Notes under the pieces: generated by a model
The model's database searches: none
What the model saw: only the letters and a program-made list of their open reading frames with translations
Told to the model about the DNA's origin: nothing
Origin: Archilochus colubris
Lineage: Eukaryota; Chordata; Aves; Apodiformes; Trochilidae
Assembly: GCA_023079485.1 (NCBI GenBank)
Contig: CM041090.1
Span: 39,429,874 to 39,493,873, forward strand
DNA length: 64,000 bases
Direction of reading: 5' to 3'
Shown here: one piece after another, positions 45,328 to 57,206 of the stretch
Numbering within the stretch: the stretch's first letter is position 1
Layout: each line of letters opens with the position of its first letter
Made by a program: the position numbers and the translations under genes

Positions 45328-46215
45328 ATCATAGAATCATAGAATCCTGGGGTTGAAGGGACCTCGAAAGATCATCTAGTCCAACCCCCCCTGCCAGAGC
45401 AGGGCCACCTAGAACTTCGTAGGAACGTGTCCAGGGGGTTTTGAATGTCTCCAGTGAAGGAGACTCCACGACCCCCCTGGGCAGCCTGTTCCAGGGCTCT
45501 GTCACCCTTACAGGAAAAACATTTTTTCGAATATTCAACTTGAACCTCCTGTGCTCCAATTTACACCCATTACCCCTTGTCCTATCACTGGTCACCACTG
45601 AGAAGAGCCTAACTCCATCTCCCTGACACTCACCCTTACATATTTGAAAACATTGATGAGGTCACCCCTCAGTCTCCTTTTCTCCAACTAAAGAGACCCA
45701 GCTCCCTCAGCCTTTCCTCATAAGGAGATGTTCCACTCCCTTAATCATCTTAGTAGCTCTGCGCTGGACTCTTTCAAGCACTTCCCTGTCCTTCTTGAAC
45801 TGAGGGGCCCAGAACTGGACACAATACTCAGGTGCGGCCTCACCAATGCAGAATAGAGGGGGAGGAGAACCTCTCTTGACCTACTAACCACACCCTTTCT
45901 AATGCACCCCAGGATGCCATTGGCCTTCTTGGCCACAGGGCACATTGCTGGCTCATGGTCATCCTCTTGTCTACCAGGACCCCCAGGTCTCTTTCACCTA
46001 CACTGCTCTCCAGCAGGTCAGCCCCCAACCTATACTGGGACATTGTGTTGTTCTTCCCCAAATGCAAAACTCTACACTTCCCCTTGTTGAATTTCATCAT
46101 GTTTCTCTCTGCCCAACTCTCCAGCCTAAGTCTCTCTGAATGGCAGCACAGCCTTCTGGTGTGTCAGCCACTCCTCCCAGCTTAGTGTCATCAGCAAACT
46201 TGCTGAGGGTATTCT
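45328..46215 (-). mobile_element. CR1 LINE, 5'-truncated, lineage C, broken ORF2
   Basis: The tail AATCATAGAATCATAGAATC on the left marks the 3' end of a minus-strand element. Reading leftward from 46215 the first recognisable codons are at the RT catalytic FADD block (CTTAGTGTCATCAGCAAACT on plus). These are followed by [57 protein letters not shown] and finally RFKLNIRKNVFPVRVTEPWN. Several frameshifts divide ORF2, including a deletion in CAC..CCTC near 45832 and one near CCAGGGGGTTTTG (about 45433). More decayed than lineages A and B, less than the old CR1s. Confidence 0.93.
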
Positions 46216-46219
46216 GACA

Positions 46220-49200
46220 TTCTGAAACAGAAGCAAACCCTCCTAATTACCTGGTGTTTCTGTACATGCTCAATAGATGTCAAACTTTGTTTGTCTAATC
46301 TGTGTATCTGATAATTCTAACAATTTTAGGTTTTAAAGTTCATTCAGCATCTCTTACCCAAACCCTGAGATTAATAGGGTGCAATCAGGCTTCTCATCTG
46401 AGAGAGAAGAGGTGAAAAGGCAGAAAGCCCCACTCACCAGAACAATCCCTTCAGGTGTGGGGATCACACCAAACAGGAGGCTGAACACCCTGAAAATGGG
46501 AATATATAAATATCTTCAGTACCCCCTTTTCTCTAGATAACCCCTCCAGATAACTAATGATGCCCCCTTCCATAAAATCCCACACCCAATCCTAAGCACA
46601 GCAGCACACAAAGTTCCTTTGGATTTTTAGATCCTTTTAGAGTTTTTCCTAAAATCTGATACAATTTTAACTCAGCATTCAGGTCCCAAGTGCACTTGCC
46701 TGGCCCTCCATGTGGCCATCCCAGCTGTGCCAGATGTGGCTCCTCTTTTTGGCCAGCCAGATGCTGGGGATTCCTCTTGCACCCCAGACCTGCAGGTACT
46801 CTTCCCATCAGGGCATCCTGAGAAGTGTTTTGTGGGATCCTGGCTTGCAAACTGATTTACTGAGGTATTTTGCTTGTGTACATAAGTGTGTGTGTGTGTG
46901 TCTGTAAATACATATATGTAAATATATGGGGAGAGGTCCTGCTGTGGGATAAAGGTGGTTATTTATGGATGGATGGATGGATTTATTTATTTTAGAGGCA
47001 ACTCTTCCAAGAAATGTTCAGGTCTATCAGATATAGGCAAAAAAAACCCAGGTATTTTGTGGAAAAAACCAAACTAAACCAAACAAACCAAAACCAAGAG
47101 AAAGCAAAACAAAACAACCAAACCACACAACCACACCTTTGAGTTTTAATCAGTTTATTAATCTGAATTTTATGCCTTGTGTCTCTCTCAGTTTTCATTA
47201 GATCCCCTCTTTGATGGAAAGGTTCAATTGCTGTGCAAGCTCCAAGCATTCCCAGGGGTGTTTCTGGTTGGTATTTAGGACTTTTAAGGAGTCCTAAGTA
47301 TGTTAGTACTAAGGAAAAAGGTTTTCAGAGCAGTAAGAAGTAGTCTTTATGGTTTGCCACCTCTTCACGTGGATATGGGTGCAAGGCACCACATTGCTGA
47401 GAATTATATGGAAAGATCTATGGGAAAAAATAACTTCTGATGCCATTAGTTTGTTCCTGGCATCACCAGAATTCTTTCCAATTGCCACCTGTAAAAATGT
47501 TTCACAACCTTCTTTTCTCCCACATTTAATTAGCAATTAGCAATAATGCCACTGTAATCAGGGTGGCCTGAAGACGCAAATACAGAAAGGTTTACAGAGA
47601 GGAATAACAACACTTAAGAGAAGGATTGATACCAGTCTTCATTTTTTAAAATAACCATTAAACACTGTAGCATTTATTTTTTAAATGGTGCCTCAAAGGG
47701 CAAAAAAGTTTAGCCTGAAGCCTTCATATTTTACTGTTAAAAAAAAATACAAACCAAAAACAAAGAAACAAAAAAAAAAAACCAAAAAACAAACCAACCA
47801 AATTAAGACTCTTGTCTGCTACAGAACTACTTTACTGGGGAAAAAGTGTGCTGGGGTTTTTTTGCTGGGTTTTGGCATGGCACTGACATAATGAGGTTTT
47901 GGAGTTGTGTTTTCTGAACAGCTCCAGGTAAAAAAGTTGCCCACATCCCCATTTGAGTTGCAGGCATCTGCCCTAACTTTGGCTGGGCTTCTCCTCCCAG
48001 GGGGAAGGGATAAATCTGAATGACATTTAATTCTCTGCCCCAGGGCAAATTTTCTCTTTTTGTCCCTGGCACTCTGAGGTAAGGATCTGGGGCACAATAT
48101 TCCCAAACAAGATACCCAGGAATCTTCCCATCACGTTGTCCTGTGTTTGGGCAATGTCCAAGTGTTTGTCTTGGTCTCCAAGAAGGGCAATACAAATAAA
48201 TAATATGAATCCCTGGAATGATTCATTTGTTGGGAGCCCACCTGCAGAACCCATCCCACAGCTGTAGGGATGGAAAGGCAAATAAAGCAGCAGTAACCTA
48301 AGCCTGGAAGGTGCTGAGGGCTCAGGGGAGGGAAACTGGGCTTTCAAATCACTGTAACCCAAGGAAGAAAATCATCAGCCTTCCACAGCACTGGGTGACA
48401 AAATGGTTGGTGGCTTAGCCATTGTTTAAAGGCCATTCCTCAAATTCCTTGTTTACTGTCAGCAGGGTGAGTTGTGGACTCTGGGACTTTAGCTGTTAAT
48501 GGGCCTAAACACTTCTGCCAACAGATTAAGCTTTGCTGAAACGTTAAGAAAATTGGCCCAAACAGAGATAGGGAGGATTCTTGTTTAGCTGTTGTTTCAT
48601 TTGCATGAGAATCATTGTCTGCAGACAATGGCACCTCCATCTCACCCAAAGAGAGGGCAATTGGGTGCATCTCATTCAGCTTCTGGCAAATGACAGAAAT
48701 GGTTTGTTTGTTTGTTTGTTTGTTTCTAGAGAGAATGAAAAATGCTGGGTTTTCAGCTGCAAAGATGGGGAGATCAGCAGTGATATCCAACCCCCAAATA
48801 CCTCCAGCTGGGGATGGGCTGGGAGCTAACAAGTTGGGATGAAGCTGAAAGAAAAGAACATTAAGTGGTAAGTGTGTTTAAAACAATTGCTGCTTATGAG
48901 GAAAGAGGAATAAGTACAATTAATTTGGGGAAGGTGAAGAGCAAGTTCCTGCTAAAAAAATGCAAGAAGTGTTTTTGCCATGACTCCTGCTACTCAAATT
49001 GCCCAGGTGATCCATGTCCTGTTGTTTCTACAGAAATCTTTTCCTAACAGGTACTGATGTTGGCAGGTAAGAGTTAAAGATATCAACTTGGTGACCATGA
49101 TCTTTGTTTTGAAAACCATAATAAAAATAGGAGGTTTTCTTGATAGAATGCCCAATACCCTATTTCATGGCTAATTCTTGTTTAGAAGTAGGAGCTAGAA

Positions 49201-50335
49201 CAGGATGAAAAGTTGTGCAAGACAGGATAAGAACTTTGTAGCTGATAGGATGGAGATGTAACCTTTAGTTAATTTTAATGATAAAAATCACACCCTTCTG
49301 TGAATAATGACCATGCTAATTTGGTAACCTCTCCAAATGTTTTAAACATGAACTTAGATACATATGCAGAGATAAGAGAGGCAGATGAATCAAGGTAACA
49401 AATCATGTAGTTTGCTTTGGTTTTTCCCTTGTTGCTATTTTTTTTTAAAATAAGACTCTACATGTGTTCTTAAAGGTGTGCTGCATTTGGAAATTATCCC
49501 TTGGAATCCTTTTCTGTGCAGAGCTGGAATAAAACACACATCCCAGCTCTGTGTGTTGATTGAACACTGGGTAAAGAACCCAGTTTTGGGCCAACAGCAC
49601 TGCCATCACCCAAAGTTCTCCCAGGTTCAGTGTTCAGGAGTGGGTTAATTTGATGCTCGGGTGACACATATTCTCTATTTCCCTCTCTGCTGTTAAAAAG
49701 AATAGCCTGGATCCTACAATTATTATTATTTGAATTATAGCAGCACCTGGAGTCACGAGCCAAGATTGCAGCCCCCTTTTCAGGAGGCACCAGCCAGAAA
49801 AAAATTGCAGGATGCTTCCCAAAAAAGCTCCCCCACCCCCTGGGACATGGCCAGCAGGGAAGGAGCATCATGGGGATGGAGAGTGAAGGCTGGAGACCAC
49901 CATCAAACCTGGGACACAGGGAGGAGACTGTGGGATTGTGTGCTGCCCCAAGCCCAGGCACATCTGTGAGCCAAGTGAGTGATTCTGGGCAGGCAGCACT
50001 GCCTGCTCATGGCCAACATCTCCCCACCATTGCTTCAAGGAGATGCAGCAAAACACTGGGGAGCCAGCTCAATACCTAAGAGGCTATTTTCTGACTTTAT
50101 TGCTGATTAGTGCTATGAGATTTACTTCAAGCACCATTCGACATTTCCTGGCTTCAGGAGATCCTGCTGTTTTCTTTATTTGGGTTTTTTTGGGGTGGGT
50201 TTTTTTTTTTCCCTCCAGACCTAACACTTCTGACCATCACTGCTGTTATTGGCAGTTACCTGTGGCTGCTTTAAATGCCACTGGATGAGAGGGGATGTTT
50301 ACATTTCCCCAGTTACATCGTCTTTGAACAGCTCT
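46220..50335. other. Non-coding stretch with microsatellites only
   Basis: (GT)8 lies at 46886-46901, (GGAT)n at 46966-46982 and (GTTT)n at 48702-48726. An A/C-rich tract lies at 47740-47805. No LINE, SINE or LTR was recognised. Frames of up to 155 codons overlap on both strands and show no domain. Confidence 0.5.
48702..48726. repeat. (GTTT)n microsatellite
   Basis: Six tandem GTTT units. Confidence 0.9.
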
Positions 50336-50339
50336 AAAC

Positions 50340-50830
50340 TTGACTTTGATTAAACACGCTAATAACAAGAGAGGTTCCTTTTCTTTTTCTTTTTTTTTTT
50401 ATTTTATGAATGTCACTTGCTCGAGTTGAAAAGACATGCTCTTAATACTCGCTTTTCATCTAAATCAAGAAAGCAACACTAAGCAAAAAAGTATTTAACT
50501 GTAGCATATAGGATTGTAAAGATGGTAATCAGGGACACTGGTAATTGAAGCTTTTGGGGGAGAACCTTTCTTCTGAATCCTTCAGTCTGTTTAATAGGAT
50601 AAAATTAGCTCGAGTGGTTTGGTGTTTGAAGAGGTTATGATATAATTGGAGCTGCCTCCTGGGTTTGCTGCTGGACAAGGCGATCAGGTGGAGACATGGG
50701 AGGGCATGGGAACCTCTGAAGTACAAGACTCAGCTTCTGCCATACTAATTAGCCTAAATTAGCTATGCCAGTTTTCTGCTTGCTTTTGAATTTCCCTGAT
50801 AATGCTTTTATCAGGAGGGTAAGAAAAGGG
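50340..50830. other. Candidate conserved non-coding element III
   Basis: Unique sequence with TGATTAAACACGCTAATAAC, CTTGCTCGAGTTG, AATTAGCTCGAGTGG and CATACTAATTAGCC. It is repeat-free apart from one T run (50390-50401) and lies directly beside the CpG-dense patch. The homeodomain-like cores suggest regulatory DNA, as inference only. Confidence 0.25.
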
Positions 50831-50838
50831 ACAGGAAA

Positions 50839-50880
50839 ACGCGCGCAAAGTTCGCCGCAGAACGGGGAAAGCGGCGGCGA
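50839..50880. other. CpG-dense patch
   Basis: Nine CpGs lie in about 42 bp (CGCGCGC, TTCGCCGC, AGCGGCGGCGA), inside AT-rich and CpG-poor surroundings. The patch is far too small for a normal island promoter. Confidence 0.55.
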
Positions 50881-50936
50881 CTGCAGACACAGGGCTTGGG
50901 CTGAGTGCTGCAAGCTTGGAAGAAAACAGGGGAGGA

Positions 50937-50982
50937 AAAAAAATTATTGAAAAAAAATTATTGAAAAAAAAATATTATTGAG
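50937..50982. repeat. A-rich tandem (AAAAAAATTATTG)n
   Basis: Three imperfect copies of an A run followed by TTATTG. Confidence 0.85.
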
Positions 50983-50984
50983 TA

Positions 50985-53900
50985 GCATTAGGAAGTCACA
51001 AATAGAAATCAAGTGCAGCCCCTGGGGATTTAGAAAGTCCTGTGGCTTGCGCTCTTGAACACGAAAGTTGACAAAGAATCTGTAAGAAATTTATTACCTT
51101 GAGGATTATAGAAATAAGATTCTGAGGCTGACCCTCTCCCCCAAAAACCTGTTCTCTGGTCTTGAGTGTTTCACCCAATGTGAAGGATGAGGTTGTCCTC
51201 CAGGCAGAACTAGCTCAGGCACTGCAGTTTGTGCTGCAGCATCCTCAAGGCCCCGGAGAATCTGTTTGTGTTTTGTTCACTACTTCCAATTTTTAATTTT
51301 CACTTCTGACCCAAATTAATCAACCTTAAGCATGCAAAGAGATTTGTGGTGCATTCAGTATAGCTTGCACAGATCTATTTTAATTGAAAATGTGCGAGAG
51401 GGGAAGAAAATCAGGAGGTTTTGTTGTTTTTTCTTTCTATTCTGGAAGGGATGGGTTCTGTTAGCAGTGGGTGAACCAAGTCAGGAGGTGATTTCAACTT
51501 TCAAAGGCATGGCAGGATTTGGTCTCATAAATAAAGACAGCTCCATCCCTGAGGAAAACTTGAGGCTGTAGGGAGAGACAGATTTTTCCTTCATGAGTAG
51601 AATCACCATGGTTTGGAGACAGCTGTTTGGGGCCAGAACTGCCCCAAAAGCTCATACAGACTTCAGACCTTGTAGGAACAAGCCTCAGGCTGCTCTTTTA
51701 ATTGTCCATTGGCCCCAGGAGGCCTCTAGTTACTTGATAAGAGAGTGAGAGGAGGTTCCAGAAAACCATCTGGACAAGGTTAGATGGTTCAGGAACTCTC
51801 AGGTAGGAGTTTTCTTCTGTTTCCCACCAAGCCTTCTGCCACACAACACCCTTGATTTTTGACCCTCCCCATCAGGCTGTCCCAAGAATGTTTTACAAAG
51901 ACCTATGTGAATTTAGGAAGTGATCTTGACCTTACTCAAACACAAGGATTTGCAAGACTCGTTCAGCCCTTTGCTGGGTCATGGTTTCCCTCCATATCTC
52001 CTGGGTCACATCAGAAGCTGTTTAGTTTGCTTCAACACTAAAAGCCACGATGGGAAAGTAATGGGGTAGGGAACTGATCTGAAGGACCCTGATGAAGAGA
52101 GGTGATTTGTGCTCCAGAGGACCTTTTCTTGTAAAATTAGCTTTATTTAGATACATTCTGCATCTCAGCACAATAAAGCCAACCTGAGGGTATTGCACTC
52201 TCATGGTTCATCCCTGTCTGCTTTCCAGGGAAATTCAAGAGGGATAACAGTGTCTAAAAATTAATCTGAGCCATTTTATTGTATTTTATCTTATTCTTTC
52301 TGGAGAGGGAACTGGCTGATTTCTCATTTCTAACAACTGGTTCCAGGGCAAGTTTGGAAGGACTTATTTTCATAAGTTTGCTTTACTATATCCTTCATCC
52401 CCATGTACAGGGTACCTGGAACTGCTCTTAGGGTTCTCTTAGCCAGGGTGATGTGGCCCTCAGTGGAAAATACAGCTCAGAATCTGTTTTTTTTTAAGGC
52501 AATGAACTATTCAGGGAAAGAGATTGAGTCTTAACTTTTCCTTTTCAGACTCCCACACTCTCACAACACTTGTCCTCACTTTTTATCAAGTGCAAACACC
52601 TGAGTCCTGTAAGCCCCTTCAGCTCTGGCACATGTGCTTTATGTATTCACTCAAGTGCCTGCATGCAGACAAGTGTTCCAACAGCTTCATCTCCCAAATT
52701 CAAGGGCCTCAAGGCACAACTCTGGGTATTACCTGCTCAGCTACTCCATGTACTGAGGGCTGGAGCCTGCAAATGCTTCTGCACAGGAGCAATGTTACTC
52801 CTGCAACTGCATCCTCTCAGCACGGATCTTTGAGAGGTGGTTTTATATGAAGCCACTCAATTTCTTTAAATTCCCCCTTTAGTGGCTTATTGGCTTCTGC
52901 AACTACAGAATAAATACAGTGGAATTGTTTTTAAAATCACCTCAGCCTGGATTTTTAAGCTTGCAGACTCTGCAGGGGTGCTATTTCTGTTCTTGAAGGT
53001 ATCGTGCTCAGATTAGAGCTTTGGATGTGGAGTTGGTTTTAATGAGGGAAATGAGAACTGGGGATTCTTCTCTTTGGTGAACTGGGGTTTATTTTTCTGC
53101 CAGAGACTCTCATCTTTGGAGCACTGTCCTCCTTTGATGGAAATATTTAACTGGTAGAAACAATGAGGCAAATTCTTGAATGAGGAACCTCAATCTGTTG
53201 TCCTTGAAACCAGTAGTGAGTTTCACAGTGTCCAGCGTCGCCCAGCTCCAGAAGTTTTTATTCTGCAGCCAGCTGCAATTCCTGTTCAGAAAAGCCAGAC
53301 TATTCCTCAGAGGAGATGTGCAGCATGGAAAAAACCTTGTCCAGATGAAAGGCTGGACCAAAGCCCTATCAGAGCCAGCCTGAAGCATCTCAGTGGTCCC
53401 ACTGGAGCAGGAATCAGCTCTCAGTGCCCAGACTGGCCATGGGAGTGTTTGCTGCAAAGCTTGGAAAAATGGGGTTGAGCACAACTCAGATCTGACCCAA
53501 CCTTGAACTTATTTGGGTTCCTCGGTCCATGGCACCAAAAGGTTTGTCTCTTCGGCTCTCCTTTGCTCTTGTACACAGGAGAGACAAGAGCTGCAGAGCA
53601 CAAACCCACTTTCCAGGAGAGCTCCTGCTCTGACTTGGCAATGCCTCCAGCTGCTGTGGCAACAGAGAACTGCTACTCCTCTGTTTCTTGCTTGTCCTTG
53701 GGATGACTTCTGCAAGCTGGATCTGCTTCCATTCAGACAGCAGGACACATGATAAAGTAATAATAGTTTCAGAGGGTTTTTTCCTACCCTTAACTTGACC
53801 CCAAACCTGGCAGATGGGTCACCACCTGTCTGATGTCTGTCATCAGCATGCCTTTGCCTGGCAAAGGACACATGTCCCAGGAGCACAGTGATGTGAAATC

Positions 53901-56900
53901 GGGAGTTTTCTGGGGAAAAAAAATAAATAGGAAAGATAAAAAATTCAAGACATTCTGGCTAAAGATGCAAGCACCAAGCACTCATTGGTTGGGAGTGTTT
54001 GAACCTGTCCTCGAGGTCAGACTTCAGTTGCAGAAGGACAGGACAAGTGGGGCTTTGACAGCCACAGCAGTTTCCTGTCCTCCTGGCAAGGTTTCTGGAA
54101 GAGATGACCCAAATTCCAGCCCTTTCCTTCTCTCAACAACACAGAAGGCAAAGCCACATGAAGCTGGTTTGGGCTTCCCATCACTCAATGTCCTCAATGT
54201 CGTGGTACCCAAGACCCTTGAGAGACAGAGCTGATGGATGACCCTGGTGCAGACTGCATCCTGCTCCCTTCCAGTTGCAAGAGGATTCAAGTCCCTCCTG
54301 TTGGATGGGGAAGAGGGAAAATCTCTTCTGCTAAACCAGTTCCCTCCAGCCTCTGAGGAGAAGCAAACCACAGCAAATCCCCAAAGTGTCTGCAGCATCC
54401 AAGAAGCTTCCAGAGAGGGAGAGCTGTCTCAGGGAGTACCAGCAAAAAGAGTCTCTCTTTGGCTCTATCAGGCAATACTGCAAACAAATCATGTCTCTTA
54501 GAAGAAGAGGGGAAAAAATATCTATTTTAGAGCTCACTCTTTTTCCGTGTGGGTGCTTATCTCTGGTCACTGCTGTTCACCATGTAGAGAAGTCTCTGTG
54601 GCATGCATTTCTAAGAGGGCAAACTGTCTAAAATTAGCTGTTAGTTTAAAATAAGAGTCTGTGCAGTTCTCCAGGGAGGGGCATTCATCCTCCAAAGGAA
54701 ACTGTCAAGGATTGTTCAGGATTACTCTCCAGCTGTTCAGAACTGCTGCATCCTTTTAAATTATAATGTCAACATGTCGCAAATAATATGGAATGACAAT
54801 GTCTAATTTCTGTCCTGTGAGGAATGAAAAGGAAGGAAAATTGCTAGCATGCTAGATACATACCAGATTTAAGAGACCTGGTCACATTTCTAGGTGGTTG
54901 TAGGAGAATAATTAGTCAGAACATTAATGAAAATGCAGTTTTCTAGCTAGCTTCTGAAATGTAGAAACCTTACATGATGGTTTCCAGGATGATGCTCTCC
55001 AGAATAGTTTGTGTTATCTCTGGGGAAAGGGATGTAGCAACTTCTCCACTGACTGGTTTCTTCATGTTGAGTAGCTGAGTTTTTTCCCCCAAAAATATTT
55101 GTTATGAGCACTGCTGGCTTTGAGGAAGGAATTTCAATGTCAAATTGAATGAGTGTGCAGGGAGCCAAACCAACAGCATGGTTATTGCTGACCCTAGCAC
55201 CCACGAGCACTGAGATTATCCCCCAAAAATCCACGATTGGGAAACCCAACCTGACTACATGGGCATCCAAGTGGAAGCCAGGAGGTTATAGCAGTTCCAT
55301 GAGCAATTTGCACCATATACTTGCATGTCCCATCTGGATTTTAAAGAAGATCACCAAGAGGAAGGTGGTTTTTAGAAGATGTGTCTTTTACCTATTTGAT
55401 GGAAATCTGGTGAAGCTGGTGAAAAGCAACTCCTGGAGTCATGGTGATGTGATTGCTTCAATCAGATGCCCACATCCAGAGCTTAAATATTCTCCTAAAC
55501 TCTCAGGCTGCCTATAAACCATGCAATATAAACCAGAACTGTCCCAAGGTATACATTTTAATGCTCAGATTCCATGCAGGATTGTATATTTTCATGTTAA
55601 GTTAAAGAAGGAAATGAAACAGAAAGAATCCAAGATGTTTTGCATTCCCTTGCAACAGGAAGCTGTTTTGATAAAAACCTACAAATGATCCATATTGATA
55701 CTAACATTTTTTTTTCTTTGTAAATGCAATTTGAATTTAGAAAGTCTCTAAATGATAATTGAATCACGAGTCTGGATTAGGATTCTAGCAGCAACACTTG
55801 ACTTGGTCAAAATCACTGTTATGAAGAGATGCAATTTTTACACAGTACTTCACATTGATTAAGTAATGTGTGAAAATGGAAAAAAAAAAGTATTCGAATC
55901 TTAATCATAGTAATTTGCATGAAATAAAAGTCTCTGTCAAGGGAATGCACATTATAATAACTCCTGGGTGTTTTGGTTGCATCAGTGAGCAAAGAAGTTG
56001 TGTGCATTTTTTTCTCCTCCTAATACACAAGAATTTCCTCTATTTTTAGTGCACCTCTGATTATATGAGAATTCAGAAATAAGGCAGGGAGGTTACTGAG
56101 AGACTGTGAGTCAAAGAGTTATTTTAAGAGAAGCCAAAATTCAGAGATAACTGATAATGTATATACCTGAATTAAGTACAGCAACATAAACCAGTATGTC
56201 GGAAACATGGGAACTCAGTTCAGAGCTAATTAAGGCTCATTTGCTTTTGACCTGCATCAAACAATAGCAGTAAATCAGAAAAGCAGATGCATTTTGGAAG
56301 CTACTGAACTGAAGAACCTTATCTGGAGCCCAGTGGAGTCAGCAGAGACCTTCTCAGTGCCTTCAGTCAATCAAGCCTTAGAAACGGCCGCGTTCATTTG
56401 CACAAATTGGTCTGAAGCAGAAAAGGGGCTTTAGCTGGAGTCCCCCTGCCATTGCTTGCAGATGTCACTGCTCCTGAACACTCTGATTGGTGTCCCTATC
56501 ATCTGAAACAAGCCCAGACGGGTGTCCCTGGGCCAGTGTGACCATTGTGCAGGCTGTTCTCTTTTTAAAGAGTCGCAATTTCAAAAATCAATGGGCATCA
56601 GCTGCTAATTACAGGAAATCTATGCCTTGGCCCTTCAGCAGGTTTTGCTTTCACCCCCCTACCCCTTTGCTGTGCTGTCTTTATTATGGGTTGGCAGCAT
56701 GGCTCCATGGCAGAAAGTCATCCCCCAGGACGGGTTCCAGTTTCCCCCCAGGGCAGACTTTGCACTGTGAAGTTTCTGGTGAACCCACGTTGCCTTGCTG
56801 ACCTCAAGATGGATCTGCTGCTGTATTTTCTGAGAATGTAAGAAAATAGAGGCAAGATTTCTCTGGTTAGTTAAAACACTTCCAGTGTGGAAGCTCATTT

Positions 56901-57185
56901 ATCCCAGAAATGTGGTTTTGTGAGTGCAAAGTATTTGTTCTGAATGAAGATCCTTGACCTCCTTCTCCATCTTCCAATGATCACAAAGCAGGACAAGGAC
57001 TCCTGGACGTTTATGAACAGTTAGCAGAACTGATTGGTTTACTTTTCTTAGAGCTTAGCAATTGCTCCAAAAGTTCCTTGGCAAGAGGTTTTCTAAGCAC
57101 GAGTTTTTGCCAATCCCTCCCTCTTTCACTTCTGCAAGATGTGCTTGTAAGGGGGGACAGATTCAAAGACTTCAAAGGAGGAGTG
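50985..57185. other. Non-coding stretch, no repeat or gene recognised
   Basis: About 6 kb of unique sequence without any CR1. Frames of 100-133 codons at 53.1-54.5 kb occur on both strands over the same DNA, which points to stop-poor composition and not coding. An octamer-like ATTTGCATG sits near 55912. Confidence 0.5.
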
Positions 57186-57188
57186 TCC

Positions 57189-57206
57189 TTTTTTTTTTTT
57201 TTTTTT
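57189..57206. repeat. Poly-T run (18 nt)
   Basis: Uninterrupted T tract. Confidence 0.9.

Noticed and set aside
53110..54400. Overlapping frames of 100-133 codons on both strands
   Set aside because: Frames on both strands and in several registers cover the same DNA, which reflects few stop codons and not selection on a protein. No domain was recognised.
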